From: an uncultured SAR86 cluster bacterium
Lineage (GTDB): Bacteria; Pseudomonadota; Gammaproteobacteria; Magnimaribacterales; D2472
DNA length: 64,000 nt
Assembly (NCBI GenBank): GCA_902511575.1
Contig: CABXFU010000007.1
Coordinates: forward strand, 25,666-89,665
Direction of reading: 5' to 3'
Of this stretch, positions 18,179-26,684 are shown in pieces. Position numbers and translations under genes: made by a program. The stretch's first letter is position 1, and every line of letters starts with the position of its first letter. The notes beneath the pieces were generated by a model. It was not told the origin of the DNA. It did not search any database and worked only from the letters and a program-made list of their open reading frames with translations.

Positions 18179-18407
18179 GACTATAAATATTTCAGAAAAA
18201 AGGATTCTTCCAACATTTTTATTATTTATTGTCTTATCTTGGCCTTTTGGAGCGCATAGATTTTTTTTGAGACGTTATGCATCAGCTATTCTATTTATTA
18301 TCACAATAGGCGGTTGTGGTATTTGGTGGATAATAGATTTCATTTTAATAGTTACTGGCTCCATGAAAGATGACGAAGGCAAGCCAGTGAAACTCTGGGT
18401 AGATTAG
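18171..18407 (+). CDS. TM2 domain membrane protein
   Basis: 78 residues with two membrane helices (about 15-30 and 38-61). They are joined by the GAHRFFLRRY turn, the hallmark of TM2 domains, and followed by WWIIDFILIVTG and a short charged tail. Small inner-membrane protein of unknown role. The start overlaps the SDR by 8 bases. Its stop overlaps the stop of the convergent hydrolase gene by four bases (TTAG), so no terminator separates them. Confidence 0.8.
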   Translation: MNETINISEKRILPTFLLFIVLSWPFGAHRFFLRRYASAILFIITIGGCGIWWIIDFILIVTGSMKDDEGKPVKLWVD

Positions 18408-19060
18408 GCTTGATTTAGTATTGAATCAGCAACAAAAGCATTATCTTTTCTTTCTTGTCCAAATGTGGATACAGGTCCGTGACCAGAAATAAATAAAATC
18501 TCCTCCCCAAGAGGCCAAAGTTTTTTAGTTATGGAGTCTAATAAATCTTGATGATTGCCTCTGGGTAAATCAGTTCTGCCAATTGACCCACGAAATAAAA
18601 CATCTCCAACTGCGGCTAGCTTTGATTCAGGATGATAAAAAACAATATGTCCTGGTGTATGCCCTGGACAAAAAATAACCTTCAAAGTTTCATCGCCCAA
18701 TTCCACCTCATCACCATCTTCAAGCCATCTGTCTGGAGTACAATTTTGAGCTTGCATACCAAACATCTTTCCTTGAGATTCAAGCGACTCAAGCAGAAAT
18801 AAATCTTCGCGATGAGGCCCCTCAATTTTTAAGGAAAGAATCTTGGCTAGCTCTGAGGCGGCACCAGCATGATCAGCATGACCATGAGTTAGGAAAATCT
18901 TTTCAGGAATTAAATCATTGTCTTTTGCTGCTGCTAAAAGAATATCTATGTCACCACCAGGATCAATAAAAGCGCATTTTTTTGATTCTTCGCAATATAG
19001 AATAGGTGCATTTTGTTGAAACGGCGTAACAGGATGAATCAAAGCTTTAATTAATGACAT
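18404..19060 (-). CDS. MBL-fold metallo-hydrolase, YcbL/glyoxalase II-like
   Basis: 218-residue metallo-beta-lactamase fold with the metal motif THGHADHAG near residues 59-67, a further His in PGHTPGH, an Asp in VGDVLFRGSIGRTDLPRG and the last His in SGHGP. The length and the GSIGRTDL segment match the YcbL group of type II glyoxalase-like enzymes, which lack the larger C-terminal domain of true GloB. It likely hydrolyses a thioester such as S-lactoylglutathione. Single gene, convergent with TM2 and divergent from the steroid cluster. Confidence 0.88.
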   Translation of the reverse strand: MSLIKALIHPVTPFQQNAPILYCEESKKCAFIDPGGDIDILLAAAKDNDLIPEKIFLTHGHADHAGAASELAKILSLKIEGPHREDLFLLESLESQGKMFGMQAQNCTPDRWLEDGDEVELGDETLKVIFCPGHTPGHIVFYHPESKLAAVGDVLFRGSIGRTDLPRGNHQDLLDSITKKLWPLGEEILFISGHGPVSTFGQERKDNAFVADSILNQA

Positions 19061-19218
19061 ATATGTATTTTATAGAATTTCTTCTTGAGAATGGATACTT
19101 TTATAGTTTTCATGATAGTTCGTAATTAATAGATGAATAATTATGTATAAATAAATTGAATGATAGAATTAATAATGAAAACATAAGATATTGATATATT
19201 TTTTATCATGGGAGTAAT

Positions 19219-20121
19219 ATGAAAATTCAATCTTTAAGTTATCTGCTTGTAGAAACAACCAACCTTCATGAATGGGTTGATTACGCAAAAGATGTTGTTG
19301 GTTTGATGAAAAATGATTCTCTAAGTGATGAGCATAATCTTTATCTTAGAATGGATGAAAGATCTTTTAGGTTTCATATTACAACCGGCGATTCGCAGAA
19401 GTATCTTGCTGCTGGTTTTTCATTATCTGACAAAGCTGCTTTTGATGAAGCCAAAAGCGAGTTAGACCAAGCGAATATTGATTACGAAGATTTGGGTGAT
19501 GAAATAGCAAAATTAAGATGTGTTGAGGAATGTATTGGACTTAATGATCCGGCAGGCAATAGGCTTGAACTTTCTCATGGAAGTAAAAACTCATCTGAGC
19601 CATTTCTATCAACGCAGGATATAAAAGGCTTCATTACCAAGGGACTTGGTTTTGGTCATGTCGTTTTTGCAGCACCTGATTTGGAGCCTGCGCATAGATT
19701 TTATATAGATATCTTAGGCTTTGGAGATTCTGATTATATGAATTTCCCAATGGGGCCAGCTCCTGATGCCCCTGAGGTAAAATTAAATTTTATGCACTGT
19801 GATAACCCCAGACATCACACAGTTGCTCTATATGAATCTCCCATCCCGCCATCAGGTCTAATACACACCATGGTAGAGGTAAACGATATTGATGAGGTTG
19901 GTTATGGTCTTGATAGAGCTATGCAGAACAATATCCATATTTCTTCTTCGCTGGGTAGGCATTCTAACGATATGATGGTTTCATTTTATATGCAGACTCC
20001 TGCAGGTTTTGATTTGGAATTTGGCTATGACGGATGGCAGGTTGACTGGGATAATTTTGAGATGCAAAAGAGCAAGATTCCTAGCTTTTGGGGCCATGCC
20101 TTTTCACCGCCTGAAAATTAG
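19219..20121 (+). CDS. hsaC: type I extradiol dioxygenase, HsaC-like (3,4-DHSA dioxygenase)
   Basis: Iron-dependent meta-cleavage dioxygenase of the VOC fold, two tandem domains, 300 residues as in HsaC and BphC. The iron ligands are His147 (FGHVVF), His216 (LIHTMVE) and Glu267 (FDLEFGY). His200 (NPRHH) and His248 (GRHSND) match the catalytic histidines of BphC. The closing segment WGHAF agrees with HsaC. In the Hsa pathway it opens the aromatised A ring of the 9,10-seco-steroid 3,4-DHSA. BphC-type substrates cannot be excluded from this gene alone, but the adjoining ipdAB genes favour a steroid. First gene of the plus-strand cluster; a GGGAG site precedes the ATG. Confidence 0.88.
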   Translation: MKIQSLSYLLVETTNLHEWVDYAKDVVGLMKNDSLSDEHNLYLRMDERSFRFHITTGDSQKYLAAGFSLSDKAAFDEAKSELDQANIDYEDLGDEIAKLRCVEECIGLNDPAGNRLELSHGSKNSSEPFLSTQDIKGFITKGLGFGHVVFAAPDLEPAHRFYIDILGFGDSDYMNFPMGPAPDAPEVKLNFMHCDNPRHHTVALYESPIPPSGLIHTMVEVNDIDEVGYGLDRAMQNNIHISSSLGRHSNDMMVSFYMQTPAGFDLEFGYDGWQVDWDNFEMQKSKIPSFWGHAFSPPEN

Positions 20122-20123
20122 AA

Positions 20124-20993
20124 ATGGATAAAATAGTTTCATATCAAGATGTAATTGATCAACTGTCTGATGGAATGACAATTGGAGTTGGTGGATGGGG
20201 TGCTCGCAGAAAACCAATGTCTTTAATTAGAGAGATATGCCGATCAGATATCAAGGATTTAACTGTTGTTAGCTATGGGGGCCCTGATGTTGGCTTATTG
20301 TGTGCTCACAAAAAAATTAAAAAATTAATTTTTGGTTTTGTTTCATTGGATATGATTCCGCTGGAATCTCATTTTCGCCAAGCTCGTCAAAAGAATGAAA
20401 TTGATGTTATGGAGCTAGATGAAGGAATGGTGCAGTGGGGTTTAAGAGCAGCTGCAATGAACTTGCCATTTCTGCCAACCCGGGTTGGCTTAGGCACAGA
20501 TGTTTTGACCCATAATCTAGAATTAGAATATGTTACTTCTCCTTATTCTGATGCCGAAAAACTTGTTGCAATGCCAGCACTTAACCTTGATATTGCATTA
20601 ATTCATGTAAATAAATCTGATGAAAAGGGTAATACTCAGATAGTTGGGCCTGACCCATTCTTTGATGAGCTCTTTGCAAGAGCTGCTTGTAAAACTTTTA
20701 TCTCATCAGAAGAGGTTGTATCTACCCAAGAATTAGGGGGCAAAGATGGAGCTATATTCAATAGGTTTGAAAGAAGTTTAGTCACAGGAGTCCTGCATGC
20801 ACCTTGCGGCGCACATCCAACATCTTGTGCACCAAGCTATGGTTTTGATATTAAGCATCTAAAAGAATATTCAGAAGCAGCAAAATCATTTGATGAATAT
20901 AGTGCGAAATATTTAAACAAGACTCATCAAGAGTATATTGACTCCGTTGGTGGTGCAGAAACAATTCTCAACATACCTTTACCTCAGTTTTAA
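20124..20993 (+). CDS. ipdA: IpdA, alpha subunit of the steroid C-ring hydrolase (CoA-transferase fold)
   Basis: With IpdB this CoA-transferase-like enzyme hydrolyses the last steroid ring (COCHEA-CoA), giving an open dioxo-diacid CoA. The 289-residue sequence keeps stretches typical of IpdA: MTIGVGGWGARRKPM, DLTVVSYGGPDVGLLC, GFVSLD and ELDEGM-GLRAA, the last carrying the conserved glutamates expected near the active site. It begins two bases after hsaC and ends one base before ipdB. Proteobacterial equivalents are called ScdL1/ScdL2. A generic 3-oxoacid CoA-transferase is less likely because of the IpdA-specific N-terminus. Confidence 0.9.
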   Translation: MDKIVSYQDVIDQLSDGMTIGVGGWGARRKPMSLIREICRSDIKDLTVVSYGGPDVGLLCAHKKIKKLIFGFVSLDMIPLESHFRQARQKNEIDVMELDEGMVQWGLRAAAMNLPFLPTRVGLGTDVLTHNLELEYVTSPYSDAEKLVAMPALNLDIALIHVNKSDEKGNTQIVGPDPFFDELFARAACKTFISSEEVVSTQELGGKDGAIFNRFERSLVTGVLHAPCGAHPTSCAPSYGFDIKHLKEYSEAAKSFDEYSAKYLNKTHQEYIDSVGGAETILNIPLPQF

Positions 20994-20994
20994 A

Positions 20995-21750
20995 ATGTCA
21001 GAATCTATTTCATTAGCAGAAATTTGTATTAGCTCATCTTCTAAAGCATGGAAGGGTGAAGGAGAAATCCTTGCCACAGGCATAGGTTTGATCCCAAGGA
21101 TTGCAGCAGGTTTAGCTAAACTTACTCACAATCCAGATTTAATGATGACAGATGGCGAAACTTATTTAATTTCACAGCCTGCCCCTATGGGCAAAAGAGA
21201 TACTTCCAATGATCAGGTTGAGGGGTATATGAGTTACAGTCGTGTATTTGAAAATCTTTGGGGAGGCAAAAGACATGCCATGGTCACACCAACACAAATA
21301 GACTCCTTTGGGCAAACAAATATAAGTGCTATTGGTGATTACGATTCTCCAAAAGTTCAGCTTCTTGGCGTCAGGGGCTTTCCAGGAAACTTTATTAATC
21401 ATAAAAATTCTATCTTCATCCCTAATCATTCTGTAAAAACTTTTGTAAAAGGCGAGGTGGATATGGTCTCTGGAATGGGATATCAAAATAAAGACTTATC
21501 TAATGGGAAGTTTGAAATTAAGCTTGTGGTAACTAATCTTGGTGTTTTTGATTTTAATGGAGAAAATAATAATCTTCAGTTACTTAGCCTTCATCCGGGC
21601 GTGAGCATTGATAATGTTATTGAAAATACCGGTTTTGATGTAATTATTAAATCAGATGAGGTTACACAAATGCCTACCAGTGACGAACTTGCTTGTATAA
21701 GAGAAGTCCTTGATCCTCAGGGTATTCGCAACTCAATTTTTGGAGAATAA
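20995..21750 (+). CDS. ipdB: IpdB, beta subunit of the steroid C-ring hydrolase
   Basis: 251 residues starting MSESISLAEICISSSS; I chose the ATG at 20995, one base after the ipdA stop, over an earlier ATG inside ipdA. IpdB-like segments are DLMMTDGE, GYMSYSRVFENLWGGKRH, LLGVRGFPGNFINHK, VVTNLGVFDF, LSLHPGV and the C-terminal MPTSDELACIREVLDPQGIR. The length equals the known subunit (about 250). It forms a heteromer with IpdA in the cytoplasm. The next gene begins five bases after its stop using GGAG in the ipdB end as ribosome-binding site. Confidence 0.9.
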   Translation: MSESISLAEICISSSSKAWKGEGEILATGIGLIPRIAAGLAKLTHNPDLMMTDGETYLISQPAPMGKRDTSNDQVEGYMSYSRVFENLWGGKRHAMVTPTQIDSFGQTNISAIGDYDSPKVQLLGVRGFPGNFINHKNSIFIPNHSVKTFVKGEVDMVSGMGYQNKDLSNGKFEIKLVVTNLGVFDFNGENNNLQLLSLHPGVSIDNVIENTGFDVIIKSDEVTQMPTSDELACIREVLDPQGIRNSIFGE

Positions 21751-21754
21751 CAAT

Positions 21755-22663
21755 ATGGCTAGAAGTAAACCTACAATTACATACAAAAAGAAAGATGAAA
21801 TTGCCATAATTTCTATGAACAGGCCTGAATACAATAATGCGCAAAATGGCAAAATGACTTATGACTTAGATAAGGCATTTAAAAGAGCTGTTGATGATGA
21901 TGGAGTCAAGGTTATTGTTTTGAAGGGAAATGGAAAGCATTTTTCTGCAGGCCATGATATTGGAACGCCTGGGAGGGATGTTGATGTTGAGTATGATCGA
22001 AAGTCTATGTGGTATGACCATACTAACAAGCCTGGTGGAGAGTTTTGGTATGTTAGGGAGCAAGAAGTTTATCTAAACATGTGCAGACGCTGGAGAGATA
22101 TGCCAAAACCAACAATTGCTATGGTTCATGGTGCTTGTGTTGCAGGTGGGTGCATGTTGGCGTGGGTATGCGATCTCATTATTGCTTCTGAGGATGCTTT
22201 CTTTGCAGATCCTGTAGTGCGAATGGGGATTCCAGGAGTGGAGTATTTTGCTCATCCTTATGAATTAAATCCAAGAATTGCAAAAGAATTTTTATTTCTT
22301 GGAGAGCGAATGTCTGCATCAAGAGCATATGAAATGGGCATGGTTAATAAGGTTGTTCCTGTTGAGAATCTTGAATCAACTGTAATGGAGATGGCAACAA
22401 AAATATCTGTAATGCCAAGATTGGGATTAACTCTTACTAAGCAAGCAATCAATCATGTTGAGGATCTTCAAGGTAAACGCAATGGTATGGAGGCTGCATT
22501 TGCATGGCATCATTTTTCTCATGCTCATAATGATTTAACCACTGGCAACGTTTTATCAGGCTTTGATGCCAAGAAAATGGCAAAATCGCAGCGCACTAAA
22601 ACTAAAAAAAGTACTCCAAAAAAAACAGCTAAGAAGCCTTCTGCAAAAAAGAATAAAAAATAG
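21755..22663 (+). CDS. enoyl-CoA hydratase/isomerase with lysine-rich tail
   Basis: 302-residue crotonase-fold protein. The oxyanion-hole segments are FSAGHDIG and HGACVAGGCMLAW, and the conserved region EDAFFADPVVRMGIPG follows. It has an atypically long loop between them, with several aromatic residues (KSMWYDHTNKPGGEFWYV). Residues 277-302 are a disordered basic tail with 12 Lys and 1 Arg in 26 residues. The ATG at 21755 follows a GGAG site and is preferred over an in-ipdB start at 21710. It probably hydrates an enoyl-CoA in breakdown of the propionate remnant of the steroid, a step without a firmly assigned enzyme in the actinobacterial pathway (inference). Confidence 0.85.
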   Translation: MARSKPTITYKKKDEIAIISMNRPEYNNAQNGKMTYDLDKAFKRAVDDDGVKVIVLKGNGKHFSAGHDIGTPGRDVDVEYDRKSMWYDHTNKPGGEFWYVREQEVYLNMCRRWRDMPKPTIAMVHGACVAGGCMLAWVCDLIIASEDAFFADPVVRMGIPGVEYFAHPYELNPRIAKEFLFLGERMSASRAYEMGMVNKVVPVENLESTVMEMATKISVMPRLGLTLTKQAINHVEDLQGKRNGMEAAFAWHHFSHAHNDLTTGNVLSGFDAKKMAKSQRTKTKKSTPKKTAKKPSAKKNKK

Positions 22664-22675
22664 AAGAGAAAGATT

Positions 22676-23731
22676 ATTAATAAGTTAACAGACATTCTTG
22701 GTTGTGATTACCCAATCATTCAAACAGCAATGGGTTGGGTAGCTATGCCCCAATTAGTTGCTGCAACCTCAAATGCTGGTGCTTTTGGTTTCTTGGCCTT
22801 GGCAACAGCTGGGCCTCAGGAAGCAATTGAAATGATAGATGAAACAATGAGCCTGACTGACAAGCCCTTTGGCGTAAATTTTCATATGTTTCAACCAGGA
22901 GCTGATGAGATTGTTCAAGCGGTTTTGGATAAAAAAATTAAAGCAGTGAGCTACTCAAGATCTCCAACTCCAGATTATATAAAAGCCTTCAAACAACAAG
23001 GGATTATCTGTATACCAACCGTTGGCGCTCTTAAACATGCAATTAAAGCAGAGCAGCTAGGTGCTGATGCTCTTGTGATACAAGGTTCAGAAGGCGGTGG
23101 TCATACCGGATCGACACCCACAACCTTATTGCTAAGTTCTGTTCTTGATAGTGTGAATATTCCAGTAGTTGCTGCGGGTGGGTTTCGCGATGGTTCTGGC
23201 TTGGCTGCTTCTCTTGCATGGGGTGCTTGCGGGATAGCCATGGGAACTCGCTTTATGATGACGCAAGAAAGTCCTGTTCCGAGTAAAACTAAGGAAGCTT
23301 ATATTTCAGCAGAGGTTGACGAAATTAAAATAACAAAAAAATTTGATGGGTTATCTCATCGACTAATTTTTAATAAATACATAGAAAAAATAGATCGCTC
23401 AAATCCTATCTCATTATTTTTAATGTCAGTTACTTCTGCATGGAAATATAAGCAAATTACTAAAGCATCTTTTGGTGATCTGTTTAAGTCTTTTTTTGCA
23501 ATGCTTAAGGGAGATGATTTAACTATTTCACAATCAATTATGTCCGCTAATAGTCCAGCAATTATTCAAAAGGCAATGGTGGAGGGCTCTCCTAATGAGG
23601 GTGCTATGCCATCTGGTCAAGTGGCTGGAATCATAACCAATCTTCCCTCATGCAAAGAGCTTATCGATGAGATCATGAGAGGATTTAATATCGCAGCTGC
23701 TAATTTTAAAAAGATTGAGGAAAAATCATGA
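22676..23731 (+). CDS. ipdC: IpdC-like flavin-dependent reductase (nitronate monooxygenase family), non-standard start
   Basis: TIM-barrel FMN protein of the 2-nitropropane dioxygenase family, matching IpdC of the steroid C/D-ring pathway: YPIIQTAMGWVAMPQLVAAT, KPFGVNFH, IQGSEGGGHTG, VVAAGGFRDG, MGTRFMMT and the C-terminal SGQVAGIITNLPSCKELI. The first in-frame ATG (22730) would remove the first beta strand. Between the stop at 22661 and 22730 there is no ATG, GTG or TTG; two ATT codons at 22673 and 22676 lie just after a purine-rich GAAGAGAAAG. I therefore place the start at ATT 22676. The gene overlaps echA20 by four bases. Confidence 0.85.
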   Translation: MNKLTDILGCDYPIIQTAMGWVAMPQLVAATSNAGAFGFLALATAGPQEAIEMIDETMSLTDKPFGVNFHMFQPGADEIVQAVLDKKIKAVSYSRSPTPDYIKAFKQQGIICIPTVGALKHAIKAEQLGADALVIQGSEGGGHTGSTPTTLLLSSVLDSVNIPVVAAGGFRDGSGLAASLAWGACGIAMGTRFMMTQESPVPSKTKEAYISAEVDEIKITKKFDGLSHRLIFNKYIEKIDRSNPISLFLMSVTSAWKYKQITKASFGDLFKSFFAMLKGDDLTISQSIMSANSPAIIQKAMVEGSPNEGAMPSGQVAGIITNLPSCKELIDEIMRGFNIAAANFKKIEEKS

Positions 23732-24489
23732 GTGTTGAAACTTTCATAAATGACAACGTTGCTGAAATCATTTTAGATTGTCCGCCTGTTAATGCATTAA
23801 CTTCAACTGAATGGTTAGACTTGGCAATAAATATTGACAATCTTGCTCATAACAATGATGTCAGAGTTATTTTAATATCAGCCAAGGGTAAAGGTTTTTG
23901 TGCTGGAGCAGATATTAAAGAGCTGCAAGAGGATCCAACAAAAATAACTGCGGTTAATGATGGTTGTTGGAAAACTGCAAGAGCGATTCATGTTTCAAAT
24001 GTTCCTGTAATCTCAGCATGTCATGGATTCATACTTGGAGGAGGTATTTTGCTTGCAGGAGCTTCTGACATTGTTTTGACGACTGAAGATTCCTATTTTG
24101 GGCTGCCTGAAATTGATAGAGGTGCGCTGGGCGGAGGAGCTCATTTAAGCAGACTTTTTCCACTTCAGGCTGTCAGAAAAATGATGTTTACTGGAAAACC
24201 CATTTCTGCTCAACGAGCATATGAATACGGCTCTATTGAATCTTTGCATCCAGATTTAGAGTCAGTCCGTGAAGCAGCGCTTGTTATTGCACATGACATA
24301 GCATCAAAGAGCCCCATAGCAATGAATTTAGCTAAAAAAGCTTTAAATGAAATTGAAAATGGTAATGTTGATGAGCATTATAAGTCAGAGCAAACTTTTA
24401 CTTTAGAGCTATATAAATCAAGAGACTCCCAAGAAGCTAGAGATGCATTTGTTGAAAAAAGAGATGCAGATTTCGAAGATGAAGATTAA
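23728..24489 (+). CDS. echA20: EchA20-like hydrolase (steroid D-ring opening)
   Basis: 253-residue crotonase-fold protein resembling EchA20: CPPVNALTSTEWLDL, KGFCAGADIKELQ, CHGFILGGGILL, GLPEIDRGALGGGAHLSRL and the C-terminal EQTFTLELYKSRDSQEARDAF. In actinobacteria EchA20 hydrolytically opens the five-membered D ring before IpdAB acts; the proteobacterial equivalent is ScdY. It starts with an ATGA overlap on ipdC and overlaps the next gene by 11 bases. The ipdA-ipdB-hydratase-ipdC-echA20 grouping supports the name more than the fold alone. Confidence 0.87.
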   Translation: MSVETFINDNVAEIILDCPPVNALTSTEWLDLAINIDNLAHNNDVRVILISAKGKGFCAGADIKELQEDPTKITAVNDGCWKTARAIHVSNVPVISACHGFILGGGILLAGASDIVLTTEDSYFGLPEIDRGALGGGAHLSRLFPLQAVRKMMFTGKPISAQRAYEYGSIESLHPDLESVREAALVIAHDIASKSPIAMNLAKKALNEIENGNVDEHYKSEQTFTLELYKSRDSQEARDAFVEKRDADFEDED

Positions 24490-25630
24490 TTTTACAAATG
24501 AGCAACATGCTTTCCGAGATGAGGTGCGAACTTGGTTGGCGAGTAATGTTCCGCAACGACCTCTTCTATCATTGGACACCAAAGAGGGCTTTGAGCAACA
24601 TAGACAATGGGAGAGAACCCTGAATAAAGGGAATTGGTCAATGGTTACTTGGCCAAAAGAATATGGAGGTAGGGGTTTAGACTTAATTCAATGGTTGATA
24701 TTTGAAGAGGAGTATTATCGAGCCGAAGCCCCAACAAGAGTTAATCAAAACGGAGTTTTTTTGCTTGGCCCAACTTTAATGGAATTTGGAACCCACGAGC
24801 AGAAATCTAAATTTTTAAATGCTATGGCCACTGGAGATCATATTTGGGCTCAGGGTTGGTCAGAGCCGGGTGCTGGAAGTGATATGGCAGCTATCAGAAC
24901 AACAGCGGTTTTAGAGGGCGACCATTATAAAATAAATGGGCAAAAAACTTGGTCATCAAGAGCATCATATGCCGATTGGACTTTTGGTTTATTTAGAACC
25001 GATTTGAACTCTGAAAGACATAGAGGCTTGTCATTTATTTTAGTTCCATTGAATCTTCCCGGAATTACTGTAAGACCCATACCTCAGCTGGATGGTGAGC
25101 CAGGATTTGCTGAAATATATTTTGATGACGTTGAAGTGCCCATAGAAAACCTTCTTGGAGGTGATGGTGAAGGTTGGAAAATTGCTATGGCAACTGCAGG
25201 ATTTGAGAGAGGCCTGATGCTAAGAAGCCCTGCTCGTTTTCAACAAACAGCTGCAAAATTGCTAAAGCTTTATCTTGCTAAACAAGATCAATGTTCTCCA
25301 ATGATCCAAGCGAAGGTTGTTGAGGCATGGGCCCAATCAGAGTCTTATACTTTAAGTATTTACCATACTGCATCAAAAATGCTTGCTGGAGGCTCTATTG
25401 GCTCAGAATCAAGTTTAGGTAAGATTTTTTGGTCTGAGCTCGATCATATGATGCATCAAACAGCTTTGAAAATCTTGGGAGCTAGCGCCGAGCTATCTCA
25501 AGAATCTCGAGATGATGCAGCAAAATGGATTAAAGGCTTCATGTTTTCTTATGCAGGGCCAATTTATGCTGGTACAAATGAGATTCAAAAGAATATTATT
25601 GCCGAGAGGTTATTAGGACTTCCTAGATAG
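24479..25630 (+). CDS. acyl-CoA dehydrogenase, FadE31-like
   Basis: 383-residue acyl-CoA dehydrogenase starting MKINFTNEQHAFRDEVRTWL; the ATG at 24479 overlaps echA20 by 11 bases and is preferred over 24443. Family segments: WPKEYGGRGL, the FAD/substrate loop QGWSEPGAGSDMA, FAEIYFDDVEVP, ERGLMLRSPARF and the C-terminal GPIYAGTNEIQKNIIAERLLGLPR. These resemble FadE31 of the mycobacterial HIP regulon. FadE31-type enzymes pair with a partner in an alpha2beta2 complex; the next gene would supply it. Likely substrate is a ring-opened steroid-derived acyl-CoA. Confidence 0.85.
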   Translation: MKINFTNEQHAFRDEVRTWLASNVPQRPLLSLDTKEGFEQHRQWERTLNKGNWSMVTWPKEYGGRGLDLIQWLIFEEEYYRAEAPTRVNQNGVFLLGPTLMEFGTHEQKSKFLNAMATGDHIWAQGWSEPGAGSDMAAIRTTAVLEGDHYKINGQKTWSSRASYADWTFGLFRTDLNSERHRGLSFILVPLNLPGITVRPIPQLDGEPGFAEIYFDDVEVPIENLLGGDGEGWKIAMATAGFERGLMLRSPARFQQTAAKLLKLYLAKQDQCSPMIQAKVVEAWAQSESYTLSIYHTASKMLAGGSIGSESSLGKIFWSELDHMMHQTALKILGASAELSQESRDDAAKWIKGFMFSYAGPIYAGTNEIQKNIIAERLLGLPR

Positions 25631-25633
25631 AAG

Positions 25634-26671
25634 ATGAATTTTATTTTTACAGAAGATCAAATTCAATTTAAGGATGCTATTAAGTCGTTTTTAACAGATG
25701 AATGCACTCCCAAATCTATTAGAGAGGGATGGGAAGCAAAGCAATCTTTCAATTCAGATAGATGGCAGAGTTTACTTGAGTTAGGTGTGTTGAATTCAAA
25801 TCTGCCTGAAGATAAGGGAGGCTTGGGTATGGATCAAGTGACTTTAGCATTGATGGTTGAAGAGATGGGTTATGCTGGTTTACCAGAACCAGTTGCTGAG
25901 CAAACCTTTCTAATCAATGATTTGATGCCCTTGCTTCCAAGCAGTATTAGTCAGGCTATTGAAGAAAATTATGATGCTGGCGCTAAATATATTTCAATTG
26001 CTCATCCGTTGGCTCCCAACCCATTATTTATAAATAACTCAGCAGGACTTATTTTATTTGATAGCTCAGAATGTAAGTTCATCGCAAAAGATGATATGGA
26101 TTTTGAGATTATTTCTTCCAATGATCCATCTCGAGAGATATTCAAGATCAATTCAATGAAGTCAACAATCTCTTCACCTGAGAATTTTGAGGAATTAAAT
26201 TCTGCAGTTTCTGCAAGAGGAGCATTGATGACAGCAGCTTTATTGATTGGGTTAGCGCAAAAGATGCTAGATTTAAGCTCAGTTTATGTTGGAGATAGAA
26301 CTCAATTTGGGAAGCCGATTGGATCATTTCAAGCCGTTAAACATATGTTGGCTGATGTTGCTGTTAGGATTGAGTTTGCAAAGCCTGCTGTTTATAGGGC
26401 AGCTTATTCTTTATCTGAAAATAATCCTAAATCAGCTTTGCATTGTGCACATGCAAAGTTCATGTGCGCTCAAGCTGCAGAATTAGCATGTAAAAATAGC
26501 CTTCAAGCTCACGGAGCGATGGGCTATACATGGGAGATGGATCTGCATATATATATGAGAAAGGCCTGGTCGATGATGGCTTGCTGGGGTAATGAAGACA
26601 AGCAACAGGATATAATTTTTAAGACACTTACTTCATCAAGCGAAGAGCTTGGTGTTTTATATACTTTTTAA
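25634..26671 (+). CDS. acyl-CoA dehydrogenase, probable beta partner (FadE32-like)
   Basis: 345-residue short acyl-CoA dehydrogenase. The N-terminal helical domain (FTEDQIQFKDAIKSFLTDECTP), a degenerate central beta domain and the C-terminal helical domain (RTQFGKPIGSFQAVKHMLADV, QAHGAMGYTWEMDLHIYMRKAW) are all present. The usual substrate-loop WSEPGAGSD and C-terminal AGTNEIQ motifs are missing, as in small partner subunits of heteromeric steroid acyl-CoA dehydrogenases. It follows the FadE31-like gene by three bases. Activity on its own is doubtful. Confidence 0.8.
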   Translation: MNFIFTEDQIQFKDAIKSFLTDECTPKSIREGWEAKQSFNSDRWQSLLELGVLNSNLPEDKGGLGMDQVTLALMVEEMGYAGLPEPVAEQTFLINDLMPLLPSSISQAIEENYDAGAKYISIAHPLAPNPLFINNSAGLILFDSSECKFIAKDDMDFEIISSNDPSREIFKINSMKSTISSPENFEELNSAVSARGALMTAALLIGLAQKMLDLSSVYVGDRTQFGKPIGSFQAVKHMLADVAVRIEFAKPAVYRAAYSLSENNPKSALHCAHAKFMCAQAAELACKNSLQAHGAMGYTWEMDLHIYMRKAWSMMACWGNEDKQQDIIFKTLTSSSEELGVLYTF

Positions 26672-26684
26672 GGAGATATTTAAT

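Noticed and set aside
19061..19218. KstR- or KstR2-type operator upstream of hsaC
   Set aside because: No TnnAACnnGTTnnA or AnCAAGnnCTTGnT-like palindrome is visible in this gap.
19219..20121. Biphenyl dioxygenase BphC
   Set aside because: Similar fold and ligands, but the neighbouring ipdAB, echA20 and ipdC genes point to steroid substrates.
20938..20994. Earlier start for ipdB inside ipdA
   Set aside because: It would add 19 residues without homology; ATG 20995 fits known IpdB length.
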